Position numbers and translations under genes: made by a program. From positions 1 to 38,213 of the forward strand of contig JAUXOC010000107.1 in the NCBI GenBank assembly GCA_030682495.1: a DNA stretch of 38,213 nt. Direction: 5' to 3'. Source of the stretch: Alphaproteobacteria bacterium (GTDB taxonomy: Bacteria > Pseudomonadota > Alphaproteobacteria > Micavibrionales > UBA2020). A model generated the notes under the pieces. It searched no databases. It was not told where the DNA came from and saw nothing but the letters and a program-made list of their open reading frames with translations. Of this stretch, positions 16,187 through 24,752 are shown one piece after another (positions within the stretch are counted from its first letter, which is position 1; every line of letters begins with the position of its first letter).

Positions 16187-17088
16187 CGGATAAAAAAACA
16201 CGCTGCGGCTTCGTCGGCATTATCGGCGCGCCCAATGCGGGCAAATCGACACTGGTCAACCAGCTGGTGGGGACAAAGGTTTCCATCGTCAGCCCCAAGG
16301 TGCAAACCACGCGCGTGCGTGTCATGGGCATTGTGAACCATGGCGAGGCGCAGATTGTTTTCGTCGATACACCCGGCATTTTCGCCCCCAAAAAACGGCT
16401 GGAAAAAGCCATGGTCGCCGCGGCATGGCAGGGCATGCAAGATGCCGAAGTAACTGTGCTGCTGGCCGATGCGTCCAAAGGCTACGTCAATGCGGATACC
16501 CGTGCCATTATCGACCGGCTGAAACAGCGGGACCGCAAAGTGGTTCTGGCGCTCAACAAAATCGACATGGTGAAAAAAGAAAAACTGCTGGAACTGGCCG
16601 CCGCGCTGAATGGCGAGGGAATTTTTACCGAGATTTACATGATCTCCGCCCTGACCGGAGACGGGGTGCAGCGTCTGATGAATGACATCGCCGCGCGCAT
16701 GCCCGAAGGCCCGTGGATGTTTGGCGAAGACCAGATTTCCGACATGCCGCTGCGCCTGCTGGCCGCCGAGATCACGCGCGAAAAAATCTTTTTGCAGCTG
16801 GGTGACGAGCTTCCCTATGCCTCCACCGTCGAAACCGAAAGCTGGGAAGAATTTGATAACGGCAGCGTCAAAGTCTCGCAGACCATCTACGTCATGCGCG
16901 ACACGCAAAAAGCCATCGTGCTGGGCAAAGGCGGCACGCGTATCAAAAAAATCGGCCAGGCCGCCCGCGAAGATCTCGAAGAAATGCTGGAGCGCCGCGT
17001 CCACTTGTCGATCTTCGTGAAGGTACGCGAAAAATGGACCGACGATCCCGCCCGCTACGCCGCCTGGGGGCTTGATTTTAATAGCTGA
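16183..17088 (+). CDS. era: GTPase Era
   Basis: Era is a GTPase that binds the 3' end of 16S rRNA and helps mature the 30S subunit. G motifs: G1 GAPNAGKS at 15-22, G3 DTPG, G4 NKID, G5 SAL. The C-terminal KH RNA-binding domain shows [19 protein letters not shown]. Length 301 is typical. The ATG overlaps the rnc stop. In many alphaproteobacteria recO comes next; here the next gene is an ankyrin protein with a separate promoter. Confidence 0.97.
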   Translation: MTDKKTRCGFVGIIGAPNAGKSTLVNQLVGTKVSIVSPKVQTTRVRVMGIVNHGEAQIVFVDTPGIFAPKKRLEKAMVAAAWQGMQDAEVTVLLADASKGYVNADTRAIIDRLKQRDRKVVLALNKIDMVKKEKLLELAAALNGEGIFTEIYMISALTGDGVQRLMNDIAARMPEGPWMFGEDQISDMPLRLLAAEITREKIFLQLGDELPYASTVETESWEEFDNGSVKVSQTIYVMRDTQKAIVLGKGGTRIKKIGQAAREDLEEMLERRVHLSIFVKVREKWTDDPARYAAWGLDFNS

Positions 17089-17098
17089 TTTAGGACAC

Positions 17099-17128
17099 TT
17101 GACAAAAACTTCCAACATTCTGTAAAAT
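17099..17128 (+). promoter_or_regulatory. near-consensus extended -10 promoter for the ankyrin gene
   Basis: TTGACA (17099-17104), an 18-base spacer ending in TG, and TAAAAT (17123-17128). A perfect -35, a 5-of-6 -10 and the extended TG make this one of the best promoter matches in the window. The gene start is about 28 bases downstream. Confidence 0.65.
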
Positions 17129-17156
17129 GACCTGTTTGTAAAACAAGGGCACAGGC

Positions 17157-17942
17157 ATGCTGCGCAAGATATTCAGCAAAATTTCCGGCAAAAGCGAGCG
17201 GCAGCTCGCCACCGAAGCTTTGCGTGCGGCGGCGATCAAGGGTGATCTTGCGCGTGCGCGCCGCGAAATCATCCGCGGTGCGGAGGTAGATGCGAAGGAC
17301 GTCAATGATTTGACGCCTCTCTATTTTGCGGTATCGCGCGGGTATACCGAAGTTGCGCGTCTGTTGCTGGATAAGGGCGCGGATGTCGACGCAGGCACAC
17401 CCGGCGGAGGGTCGGGTACGGCCTTGACGGTGGCGGCTTATTCCGGATATGCGGAATGCGTGAAGCTGCTGATGGATCGGGGGGCGCGGCACGACCTCAC
17501 CGACTACGACGGGCGTACACCGCTGCATGTCGCTGTCTATCAGGGGCATGACGATCTGGCACTGCATATTCTTTCGCGCGGCGTGGACGTGAATAGCGTC
17601 AGCCGCAGCGGCAATTCCCCGCTGCACGAAGCGATGAACCGCGACAATCAAGAACTATCCGCCGCGCTTATCCGTGCGGGCGCGGACTGGACGCTCAAAG
17701 ACCGCTGGGGTGCGCCCGCCGAAGACCGTGCTATCGCCAAGCAGTTGCATGATGTGACGGCAGCGATTAAATACGAGAAAGAACGCCCGCAGCGCGAAGC
17801 CGCTGCTGAAGCCGCCGCCGCGCTGCGCAAGGCGCAGGAATATGCCGCCGCCCTCGCCGCGGCCGATACCTTGCAAAACGATACCGCCCTGCCGCCACCG
17901 CTCAAGCTGCGCCGCCGTAGCGAGGGACCGGCATCCCCGTGA
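17157..17942 (+). CDS. ankyrin-repeat protein
   Basis: The 261-residue protein carries about four ankyrin repeats between residues 45 and 195 (DLTPLYFAVSRGYTEVARLL, TALTVAAYSGYAECVKLL, GRTPLHVAVYQGHDDLALHI, GNSPLHEAMNRDNQELSAAL). Ankyrin repeats bind proteins and have no catalytic role by themselves. The N-terminus is basic without a signal peptide, so the protein is probably cytosolic. The C-terminal part (about 200-240) is an alanine/glutamate-rich helix. It has its own strong promoter right after era, and its 3' end is followed by a palindrome without a T-tract. The role is unknown. Confidence 0.85.
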   Translation: MLRKIFSKISGKSERQLATEALRAAAIKGDLARARREIIRGAEVDAKDVNDLTPLYFAVSRGYTEVARLLLDKGADVDAGTPGGGSGTALTVAAYSGYAECVKLLMDRGARHDLTDYDGRTPLHVAVYQGHDDLALHILSRGVDVNSVSRSGNSPLHEAMNRDNQELSAALIRAGADWTLKDRWGAPAEDRAIAKQLHDVTAAIKYEKERPQREAAAEAAAALRKAQEYAAALAAADTLQNDTALPPPLKLRRRSEGPASP

Positions 17943-18018
17943 CGGACATTTTGTAAAATAGCCCTTTTAAAGGGCGAAAACTGCCAAAAATACCGCCCAA
18001 TCCGTGATTTTGTCGGCT

Positions 18019-18045
18019 TTGCAAGCCGCGAATCGGTGCTATATT
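18019..18045 (+). promoter_or_regulatory. candidate gcrA promoter containing a GANTC site
   Basis: TTGCAA (18019-18024), a 15-base spacer with a TGC extended -10, and TATATT (18040-18045). A GAATC (18030-18034), the CcrM methylation target, lies between the hexamers, and a second GANTC (GATTC, 18089-18093) overlaps the gcrA ribosome site. GcrA-regulated promoters characteristically carry GANTC in this position. Confidence 0.4.
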
Positions 18046-18099
18046 CTGTGTCTTCGCGGCGCATGCGCCCCTTTTTATGAAATGACAGGATTCCCTTGT

Positions 18100-18753
18100 A
18101 TGAGCTGGACAGACGAACGCATCGCGCTTCTTAAAAAGATGTGGAAAGAAGGCAAATCGGCCGCTGAAATCGCAAAGATGCTCGCCAAAGGCGTGACGCG
18201 TAACGCCGTTATTGGCAAGGCGCACCGCATGGGGCTGTCCGGCCGTCCGTCGCCGATTAAAAAACCTGCAACGGCCAAAAAAGAACCTGCCGCGAAGAAA
18301 GAGCGCGCCGCACCTGCCGCGCCCGCTGCACCACCCGCGCGCGGTAAAAAAGCCGCCAGCGTCACCCCGCCTGCGGCCAATGCCAAGACCAGCGCACAGC
18401 TGAACAAAGAAGTCGAAGAACTTAAAACCATCCAAAAAGATATCGTGCCCCCGGGCGGCGGCGTTGCGCTGATTGACCTGACGGAACGTATGTGCAAATG
18501 GCCGATCGGTGACCCGCGCGAGCCGGATTTCACCTTTTGCGGCCGCGGCATCCGTGTCGGCACGCCCTATTGCCCCGACCACGCCGCCATGGCTTATCAG
18601 ACGTCCAGCCGCAGCCGCGGTACGGCGCTGAATGCCGCCGCGCGTCAAAAAGCTGCCGCCGCTTCGGAAGCTGAAGAGGTGGATGATGTCGAGGTCGAAG
18701 TCGATACCGATGATGCGGTGGAGGACGATGAAGATGTGGCTGTTGTGGATTAA
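18100..18753 (+). CDS. gcrA: GcrA cell cycle regulator
   Basis: GcrA is an alphaproteobacterial transcription factor that binds RNA polymerase holoenzyme through sigma-70 and activates promoters with CcrM-methylated GANTC sites. The diagnostic N-terminus, SWTDERIALLKKMWKEGKSA followed by VTRNAVIGKAHRMGLSGR, is a helix-turn-helix-like DNA-binding domain. A lysine/alanine/proline linker (about 50-105) precedes the C-terminal sigma-interacting region (LTERMCKWPIGDPREPDFTFC, GTPYCPDHAAMAY) and a final acidic tail of about 30 residues. I start at the ATG at 18100 (AGGA nine bases upstream), not at an in-frame ATG further 5', because MSWTDERI is the family's N-terminus. Caulobacter GcrA is about 170 residues; this one is 217. 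Confidence 0.95.
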   Translation: MSWTDERIALLKKMWKEGKSAAEIAKMLAKGVTRNAVIGKAHRMGLSGRPSPIKKPATAKKEPAAKKERAAPAAPAAPPARGKKAASVTPPAANAKTSAQLNKEVEELKTIQKDIVPPGGGVALIDLTERMCKWPIGDPREPDFTFCGRGIRVGTPYCPDHAAMAYQTSSRSRGTALNAAARQKAAAASEAEEVDDVEVEVDTDDAVEDDEDVAVVD

Positions 18754-18767
18754 TCATCCACGGCCAT

Positions 18768-18801
18768 AAAAAAACGCCCCGCAATGACGGGGCGTTTTTT
18801 T
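18768..18801. terminator. bidirectional rho-independent terminator after gcrA
   Basis: A perfect stem AAAAAAACGCCCCG / CGGGGCGTTTTTTT with a six-base loop lies 14 bases after gcrA and 20 before the end of the convergent nfu gene, so it can serve both strands. Confidence 0.92.
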
Positions 18802-18821
18802 ATGTGGCGATCTGCTGCATA

Positions 18822-19394
18822 TCAGTTGATCGGGCGCACTTCGGTGACTTCGGGGATGAAGTGGCGCAAAAGGTTTTCAATGCCGGTCTTGAGCGTGGCT
18901 GTCGATGACGGGCAGCCCGCGCAGGCACCGCGCATTTGCAGGTAAACAACGCCATCTTCAAAAGACGAAAACACAATATCGCCGCCGTCTGCCGCCACGG
19001 CGGGGCGGATGCGAGTGTCCAGAAGTTCTTTGATCTGGCGCACGACGTCGTCATCGTCTTCATGTGCGGTCGAATGGGCGGCGTGATCGGCGTGATGCAG
19101 ATGCTCGTCATTCATGACCGGCTGGCCGGTTGTGAAATGCTCCATGATAACGCCAAGCAAAAGCGGCTTCAGCTGCGCCCAGGACGCGGCATCGGTTTTG
19201 GTGATGGTGACAAAATCGGTGCCGAGGAAAACACCCGCCACGCCGTCGATTTTAAACAAACGCGCGGCCAGCGGCGATGCGGCGGCGGCTTTTTCCGCTT
19301 CGGTAAATTCGGCGGTGCCGGCAACCATGACTTCGCAGCCGGGCAGGAATTTCAGCGACGCGGGGTTCGGCGTCTGTTCGGTCTGGATGAACAT
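18822..19394 (-). CDS. Nfu/NifU-type iron-sulfur cluster carrier
   Basis: The 190-residue protein has the two-domain layout of alphaproteobacterial and mitochondrial Nfu proteins: an N-terminal Nfu_N domain (about 1-90, MFIQTEQTPNPASLKFLPG) and a C-terminal NifU domain (about 115-190) with the cluster-binding cysteines C158 and C161 in GACAGCPSS. A His/Asp-rich linker (about 97-117) joins them. It delivers 4Fe-4S clusters to client enzymes. The ribosome site GGAAGA lies within the last codons of the upstream reductase gene and only three bases separate stop and start, so the pair is translationally linked. Confidence 0.93.
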   Translation of the reverse strand: MFIQTEQTPNPASLKFLPGCEVMVAGTAEFTEAEKAAAASPLAARLFKIDGVAGVFLGTDFVTITKTDAASWAQLKPLLLGVIMEHFTTGQPVMNDEHLHHADHAAHSTAHEDDDDVVRQIKELLDTRIRPAVAADGGDIVFSSFEDGVVYLQMRGACAGCPSSTATLKTGIENLLRHFIPEVTEVRPIN

Positions 19395-19397
19395 GGT

Positions 19398-20414
19398 TTA
19401 AGGTCTTCCTTTGCTGGTTGAGTAAGTAAAATGGAGCTCCTGCCCCGGAAAAACAAGGGGGTGGATGGCATGTGCGGCCTGTGCGGCCTCGGCAAAGCCG
19501 GTTAAAATCAGCTTTAATTTACGGGTATAGGTCGCAACGTCGCCTACGGCAAAAATGCGCGCGGCGGCGGTCTGGCAGGTGGCGGGGTCGACGGGGATGT
19601 GGAAATGCGCAATATCCATGCCCCATTCGGCAAGCGGCCCCAGCTGCGGCGTCAGGCCGAAAAAAGCCAAAAGCGCATCGGCTTCGATATGTCTGACCGT
19701 GCCATCCAGATCGGCGACGTCCACGCCTGACATCACACCCGCCGCACCTTGCAGCGCATGCAGCTGATAGGGAATAACCATTTCAATGCGGCTGTTCGCG
19801 GCGGTGGCGAGGGATTTGAGTTTATCGACACTGGCATCGGCGGCGCGGAATTTATCGCGGCGGTGCACGACGTAAATTTTTTCAGCGACATCGGCAAGCG
19901 AGAGGGCCCAGTCAACGGCGCTATCGCCGCCGCCGGCAATCACCACGCGCTTGCCCGCAAAATCGGCACGGCGTTTGACCATGTAGAACACGCTTTTGTT
20001 CTCGAAATCCTCAATGCCCTCCAGCGGCGGGCGGTTGGGGCCAAAAGCGCCTGCGCCCGCGGCGACGATCACGGCGGCGGCTTCGATCACGGTGCCCTTC
20101 GATGTGGTGATGCGCACACGGCCATCCGGCAGATGTTCCAGCTTCTCTGCCTGCTGGCCGAGGTGATAGACAGGGGCGAAGGGCGCGGCCTGCGCCTCCA
20201 GCTTGGCGATCAGCTCACCCGCCATAATGTCGGGGTGCGCGGGGATGTCGTAAATCGGCTTTTCAGGGTAGAGCGCGGTGCATTGCCCGCCGATTTCAAT
20301 CAGCGCGTCGATGACATGGCATTTCATGCCCAGCATGCCGCATTCAAAAATCGCGAAGAGCCCCACGGGGCCCGCGCCGATAATGATGACATCTGTTTTC
20401 TGTGTATTTTCCAT
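19398..20414 (-). CDS. ferredoxin/flavodoxin-NADP+ reductase (thioredoxin-reductase-like)
   Basis: This is a two-dinucleotide-fold flavoprotein of 338 residues. The FAD motif is GAGPVGLF (13-20) and the NADPH motif GGGDSAVDWAL (in the VVIAGGGDSAV stretch), with the late FAD contact AVGDVATY. It lacks the redox CxxC of thioredoxin reductases, and GGQCTALYPEKPIYDIP is characteristic of TrxR-like ferredoxin-NADP+ reductases (YumC type). It would shuttle electrons between NADPH and ferredoxin or flavodoxin, which fits its operon partner, the Fe-S carrier Nfu. I start at ATG 20414 (AGAGAAC upstream) rather than the longer open frame. It diverges from tsaE across about 48 bases. Confidence 0.9.
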   Translation of the reverse strand: MENTQKTDVIIIGAGPVGLFAIFECGMLGMKCHVIDALIEIGGQCTALYPEKPIYDIPAHPDIMAGELIAKLEAQAAPFAPVYHLGQQAEKLEHLPDGRVRITTSKGTVIEAAAVIVAAGAGAFGPNRPPLEGIEDFENKSVFYMVKRRADFAGKRVVIAGGGDSAVDWALSLADVAEKIYVVHRRDKFRAADASVDKLKSLATAANSRIEMVIPYQLHALQGAAGVMSGVDVADLDGTVRHIEADALLAFFGLTPQLGPLAEWGMDIAHFHIPVDPATCQTAAARIFAVGDVATYTRKLKLILTGFAEAAQAAHAIHPLVFPGQELHFTYSTSKGRP

Positions 20415-20462
20415 GTCGTTCTCTTTAAAATCAGGCCATGATGTACCACAGGAGCCCCCAAA

Positions 20463-20954
20463 ATGCCACCCGTGACGCAAAGGATTGAAAACGAAGCCGA
20501 ACTTGCGCCCTTCGCGGCGCGTCTGGCCGGGCTTTTGCGCGGCGGCGACGTGGTGGCGCTTTACGGCGGGCTGGGGGCGGGCAAGACGGCGCTCAGCCGC
20601 GCCCTGATCCGCCATCTGGCGCAAAATCCCGATGAAGAAGTACCCAGCCCGACCTTTACGCTGGTGCAGATGTATGACCTGCCCGATTTCACCCTCTGGC
20701 ATTTCGATCTTTACCGGCTGGAGCAGGAAGAGCGCGACATTCTGGAATTGGGCTGGGAAGAGGCGCGGCGCGGCGGTGTGGCGCTGGTCGAATGGCCGGA
20801 GAGACTGGGTGGCCTTTTGCCCCCTGATCGGCTAGAAATAAACATAGATTTCGACACTGAAAACGGTGCGGCCGAAGGCGCGCGCCAGATGACCCTGACC
20901 GGCCATGGCGCATGGCAAGCACGGCTGGCGGCGGGCGAATTTTTATCCCTGTGA
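20463..20954 (+). CDS. tsaE: tRNA threonylcarbamoyladenosine biosynthesis ATPase TsaE
   Basis: TsaE is the small ATPase of the t6A synthesis complex (with TsaB and TsaD), which modifies A37 of ANN-decoding tRNAs. The Walker A motif is GGLGAGKT (35-42), with the family's SPTFTLV switch, LWHFDLYRL and LELGWEEA following, and EWPERLGGLLP near the end. Length 163 is typical. The start has a CAGGAG ribosome site. It opens a plus-strand run that includes murU, addB and addA, a cluster order known from alphaproteobacteria. Confidence 0.95.
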   Translation: MPPVTQRIENEAELAPFAARLAGLLRGGDVVALYGGLGAGKTALSRALIRHLAQNPDEEVPSPTFTLVQMYDLPDFTLWHFDLYRLEQEERDILELGWEEARRGGVALVEWPERLGGLLPPDRLEINIDFDTENGAAEGARQMTLTGHGAWQARLAAGEFLSL

Positions 20955-20964
20955 AGGAAGACAG

Positions 20965-21732
20965 ATGACGGAGCGTCCTGCGATTACCAAGGCTTTTGTT
21001 CTGGCCGCCGGGCTTGGCGCGCGCATGCGCCCGCTGACGGACAATTGCCCGAAGCCGCTTTTGTATGTGGGCGGCCGCACGATGCTCGACCGCACGCTCG
21101 ATGCGCTCGTGGCGGCGGGGGTGACGGATGTTGTTGTGAATGTGCATTACCTCGGCGGTATGATCGAAGACCACCTTGCCGCGCGCAAGGATATCAAGAT
21201 CACGATCTCGCACGAAGACGTGCTGCTGGATACCGGCGGCGGCGTGCAAAAAATGATCGGCCATTTCGGGGACGAGCCGTTTTTTGTGCTCAATGCCGAT
21301 GTGGTCTGGACGGATGGGCCGGACAAGCCGACCCTCGGCCAGCTGGCCGAAAAATGGGACGGCGGAAAAATGGATGTGCTGCTGCTGCTGCATACCACCG
21401 AAGATCTGCCCGCCTATGCCGGACACGGCGATTATTACCTGCCCGCAGGCGCAGACAAGCCGGTCTTCGCAAAGTCCGACGATTACATCAAGGCGGGCAA
21501 GCCGGAGGCGAATTATATTTTCGCCGGCCCACGCATTGTGCATCCGCGCCTGTTTGACGGCGTCGAGGCAGGTGTTTTTTCCTTCCGCGATTTGTTTTTG
21601 GACGCGGAAGCAAAGGGGCGGCTCTATGCCCATGTGCATGACGGCGAATGGCATCATGTCGGTACGCCCGAAGCGCTTGAAAAAACCAACCAGATCATGG
21701 CTGCCGCCACCACCAAAAAACGCGCGCCCTGA
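20965..21732 (+). CDS. murU: nucleotidyltransferase, probable MurNAc-1-phosphate uridylyltransferase
   Basis: This is a sugar-phosphate nucleotidyltransferase of 255 residues, with the pyrophosphorylase signature LAAGLGARMRPLT (13-25), the lysine-containing CPKPLL, the LLDTGGG loop and the metal-binding NADV motif. MurU makes UDP-MurNAc from MurNAc-1-phosphate in a peptidoglycan recycling route that bypasses de novo synthesis. The MurU assignment rests on family type and on the tsaE-...-addB context. The usual neighbour amgK, the kinase that supplies the substrate, is absent between tsaE and this gene. Start at ATG 20965, with AAGGAAG upstream and ten bases after tsaE. Confidence 0.82.
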   Translation: MTERPAITKAFVLAAGLGARMRPLTDNCPKPLLYVGGRTMLDRTLDALVAAGVTDVVVNVHYLGGMIEDHLAARKDIKITISHEDVLLDTGGGVQKMIGHFGDEPFFVLNADVVWTDGPDKPTLGQLAEKWDGGKMDVLLLLHTTEDLPAYAGHGDYYLPAGADKPVFAKSDDYIKAGKPEANYIFAGPRIVHPRLFDGVEAGVFSFRDLFLDAEAKGRLYAHVHDGEWHHVGTPEALEKTNQIMAAATTKKRAP

Positions 21733-21740
21733 GCCCGCCC

Positions 21741-24700
21741 ATGACCGGCCTGCGCGACAAACCGAATGTGCTGAATATTCCCGCGGGGCAAAGCTTCGCC
21801 GACAGTCTTGCGCGCGGCCTGCTGGAGCGCGCGGCGGATGATCCGCTCGCGCTGGGCGATACGATTGTCCTGCTGCCAAGCCGCCGCGCCTGCCGTACCT
21901 TGCGCGATGCTTTTTTGCGTTTGTCAGGCGGGCAGGCGATTGTGCTGCCGCGTCTGATGCCGGTCGGCGATGTGGAGGCGGAAGAGGTCAGCTTGCTGCT
22001 CTCCGGCCTCGAAGATGCTGCCGCCACGCTGTCCGATATACCCGATGCGGTTTCAAAGATGGAGCGGCAAATCCTTCTTGCCCGCACATTGCTCAGCGCG
22101 GGCAAGGCACAAAGCTTCGATCAGGCGGTGTCGCTGGCGCAGGATCTCGGCCATTTTCTGGACGAAGTGCAGACCGAAAACCTGTCTTTCGACGGGCTCA
22201 AAAATCTGGTGCCCGAAGCCTTCGCGGGGCATTGGCAGCAGACACTGGAATTTTTGAAGATCCTTACCGACATCTGGCCGCAGGTGCTGCAAAGCCGCGG
22301 CGTGATCGATAGCGCGGCGCGGCGCAACCTGCTGCTCGCGGCGCAGGAATCCGTCTGGCACCGTGCGCCGCCCGCCTATCCGGTGATTGCGGCAGGGTCA
22401 ACCGGCACCGTGCCTGCCGCGCGCGCGCTTTTGGCGCTGGTCGCGCGTTTGCCGCAGGGCGCGCTGGTGCTGCCTGGCCTTGATACGCAAATGGATGCCG
22501 AAAGCTGGGATCTTATCGGCGAAGATCACCCGCAGTACAACATGAAAAAACTGCTGGCAGCCACAGGGGTAGAACGCGGCGATGTGGGGCTCTGGCCTTT
22601 GCGGCACGTCTCCGATGTCAACCACGCCCGTGTGCGGCTGCTGACCGAAGCGATGCGCCCCGCCGAAACGACAGAACGTTGGCGGCAGCTGACGCCGCAT
22701 GATATTCCCGCAACCGCGCTCGATGGCTTCACGCGCATTGATTGTGACACGCCGCAGGAAGAAGCTGACGTGATTGCGCTGATTTTGCGCGAAGCGCTTG
22801 AAACGCACGGTAAAACGGCGGCACTGATCACACCCGACCGCCGTCTTGCGCGCCGCGTCACGCTGTCCATGCGGCGCTGGGGCATTGATATTGACGATTC
22901 CGGCGGCCAGCCGCTGACCGAATTGCCCGTGGGCGCATGGTTGATGCTCTGCGCGGAGGCGGCGGAGCAGGGGCTCGCGCCAGTCACGCTCTTGTCGCTG
23001 CTCAAACATCCGGTCATGGCTGCAGCCATCCCTGCAGAAGATATGCGCGGCATGGTCTATCTGCTCGATCAAATGGTCTTGCGCGGCCCGCGCCCCAGTG
23101 CGGGTTTTGCGGGGCTCCGGCAGGCGATTGAAAAACTGGATAGCGAAAAGCAGCAGGATGCACGGCAAAGGCTGCTCGGCTGGGTCGAAAAAATCGAAAC
23201 GCTCGCCGCGCCTTTCGCTGCGCTGATGGAGACAGAAAGCGAAACGCCGTTCCGCCAGATGCTCGAAGCACATGTGAAGATGGCCGAAGATCTTGCCGCG
23301 ACAACCGAGACCCTGGGCGCAGCGCGTTTGTGGCTGGGCGAAGCGGGGGAGGGCGCAAGCCAGCTGTTGCAGCAGCTTTTGGCCGCCGCAGGCGACGTGC
23401 CGCCCGTGCCGCCATCGCATTACGTGCCTCTTTTGCGCATGCTCATGAAATCCGTCACGGTGCGCCCGCGCTATGGCATGCATCCGCGCCTGAGTATCCT
23501 CGGTCAGGTGGAAGCACGGCTTTACTGCGCCGATCTGGTCATTCTGGGCGGCATGAACGAAGGCACATGGCCGGCACTGCCCGCGCATGACCCGTGGATG
23601 TCGCGTCCGATGCGCCGCGATTTCGGCCTGCCGTCGCCGGAAAAAGCGCTCAGTCTGGCATCGCACGACTTTGTGCAGGCAGCCAGCGCGCCCGAAGTCG
23701 TTTTGACACGCGCGCAAAAAGTCGATGGCACGCCGACCGTCCCCGCGCGCTGGCTTTTGCGCATCGATGCCGTGCTTGAAGCCGTGGGGCTTGCGCTGCC
23801 GCAGGCGGCGGGTCTGCGTTACCGTCACTGGCGGCAGGACATGGATATGCCCGCCGAAATCAAAGCCGCCCCGCGCCCCGCGCCGACGCCGCCGCTGGCC
23901 GCCCGCCCGCGCAAATTGTCGGTCACGCGCATCGAAAGCTGGATGCGCGACCCTTACCAGATTTACGCGCAGTATGTGCTGAACCTCCGCGCGTTCGATC
24001 CCATCGATGCCGACCCGGGCGGGGCAGAGCGCGGCACGTTTATCCATGCGGCGCTGGAGCGGTTTATCAAAGCCTATCCCGATGCTCTGCCGCCGGATGC
24101 CGCCGAAAAATTGATTGCCTTTGGCCGCACAGCGCTCATCGAACAGCGTGTGCCGCAGGATGTGGAGGCGTTTTGGTGGCCGCGTTTTGAAAAAATCGCG
24201 CATCAATTCACGCAGCAGGAAGCCGACTGGCGGCAGGATGCCAAGCCCTATGCCACCGAAGTGATCGGCGCGTATGAATTCCAGACGGCGGCAGGGCCGT
24301 TTACGCTCAGCGGCACGGCCGACCGTATTGACCGCCTCAAAGACGGCAGCTATGCGATCATCGATTACAAATCCGGCGGCACACCCAGCAAGGGCGATGT
24401 GCGGCAAGGGTTGTCGCCGCAATTGCCGCTGGAGGCCCTGATGCTGCGCCACGGTGCTTTTACCGGCATGCCCGCGGGCGAAACGTCAGAGCTGGTCTAT
24501 TGGCGCGTGACCGGCAGCGGGCAAAAACCGGTCGAGCGCGTGACATTATCCGGCCGCGATATCAGTGTCGCCGATATGACCGATGCAGCGCAGGCAGGGC
24601 TTCTGGCGCTGGTCGAAAAATTTGACGATCCGGCGACGCCCTACCTCAGCCAGCCGCGCGCGGAGGCGAAACCGAAATTTTCCGACTATAACCATCTGGC

Positions 24701-24752
24701 GCGCGTGCGCGAATGGTCCATCGGCGGCGATGATGCGGAGGATGCGGCATGA
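21741..24752 (+). CDS. addB: double-strand break repair protein AddB
   Basis: AddB is the nuclease/scaffold subunit of the AddAB helicase-nuclease, the functional counterpart of RecBCD, which resects DNA double-strand breaks and loads recombinase. The 1003-residue protein begins in the alphaproteobacterial style (VLNIPAGQSFADSLARGLL). The helicase-like core is inactive-looking, as is usual for AddB. The C-terminal 250 residues hold a PDDEXK (RecB-type) nuclease domain: GTFIHAALERF, then the catalytic core DRIDRLKDGSYAIIDYKSGG. The gene starts eight bases after murU and its stop overlaps the addA start (ATGA). Confidence 0.95.
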   Translation: MTGLRDKPNVLNIPAGQSFADSLARGLLERAADDPLALGDTIVLLPSRRACRTLRDAFLRLSGGQAIVLPRLMPVGDVEAEEVSLLLSGLEDAAATLSDIPDAVSKMERQILLARTLLSAGKAQSFDQAVSLAQDLGHFLDEVQTENLSFDGLKNLVPEAFAGHWQQTLEFLKILTDIWPQVLQSRGVIDSAARRNLLLAAQESVWHRAPPAYPVIAAGSTGTVPAARALLALVARLPQGALVLPGLDTQMDAESWDLIGEDHPQYNMKKLLAATGVERGDVGLWPLRHVSDVNHARVRLLTEAMRPAETTERWRQLTPHDIPATALDGFTRIDCDTPQEEADVIALILREALETHGKTAALITPDRRLARRVTLSMRRWGIDIDDSGGQPLTELPVGAWLMLCAEAAEQGLAPVTLLSLLKHPVMAAAIPAEDMRGMVYLLDQMVLRGPRPSAGFAGLRQAIEKLDSEKQQDARQRLLGWVEKIETLAAPFAALMETESETPFRQMLEAHVKMAEDLAATTETLGAARLWLGEAGEGASQLLQQLLAAAGDVPPVPPSHYVPLLRMLMKSVTVRPRYGMHPRLSILGQVEARLYCADLVILGGMNEGTWPALPAHDPWMSRPMRRDFGLPSPEKALSLASHDFVQAASAPEVVLTRAQKVDGTPTVPARWLLRIDAVLEAVGLALPQAAGLRYRHWRQDMDMPAEIKAAPRPAPTPPLAARPRKLSVTRIESWMRDPYQIYAQYVLNLRAFDPIDADPGGAERGTFIHAALERFIKAYPDALPPDAAEKLIAFGRTALIEQRVPQDVEAFWWPRFEKIAHQFTQQEADWRQDAKPYATEVIGAYEFQTAAGPFTLSGTADRIDRLKDGSYAIIDYKSGGTPSKGDVRQGLSPQLPLEALMLRHGAFTGMPAGETSELVYWRVTGSGQKPVERVTLSGRDISVADMTDAAQAGLLALVEKFDDPATPYLSQPRAEAKPKFSDYNHLARVREWSIGGDDAEDAA

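Noticed and set aside
17961-17975. Palindrome GCCCTTTTAAAGGGC after the ankyrin gene
   Set aside because: It is followed by GAAAACTG, not by a T-tract, so I do not call a terminator.
18004-18099. N-terminal extension of GcrA from an upstream ATG
   Set aside because: The extension would overlap the promoter hexamers, and GcrA proteins begin with MSWTDERI; the ATG at 18100 has AGGA upstream.
22398-24452. 684-codon open frame on the minus strand
   Set aside because: It lies fully antisense to addB, shows no domain, and is compositionally the mirror of a GC-rich coding strand (rich in R, H, Q, A).
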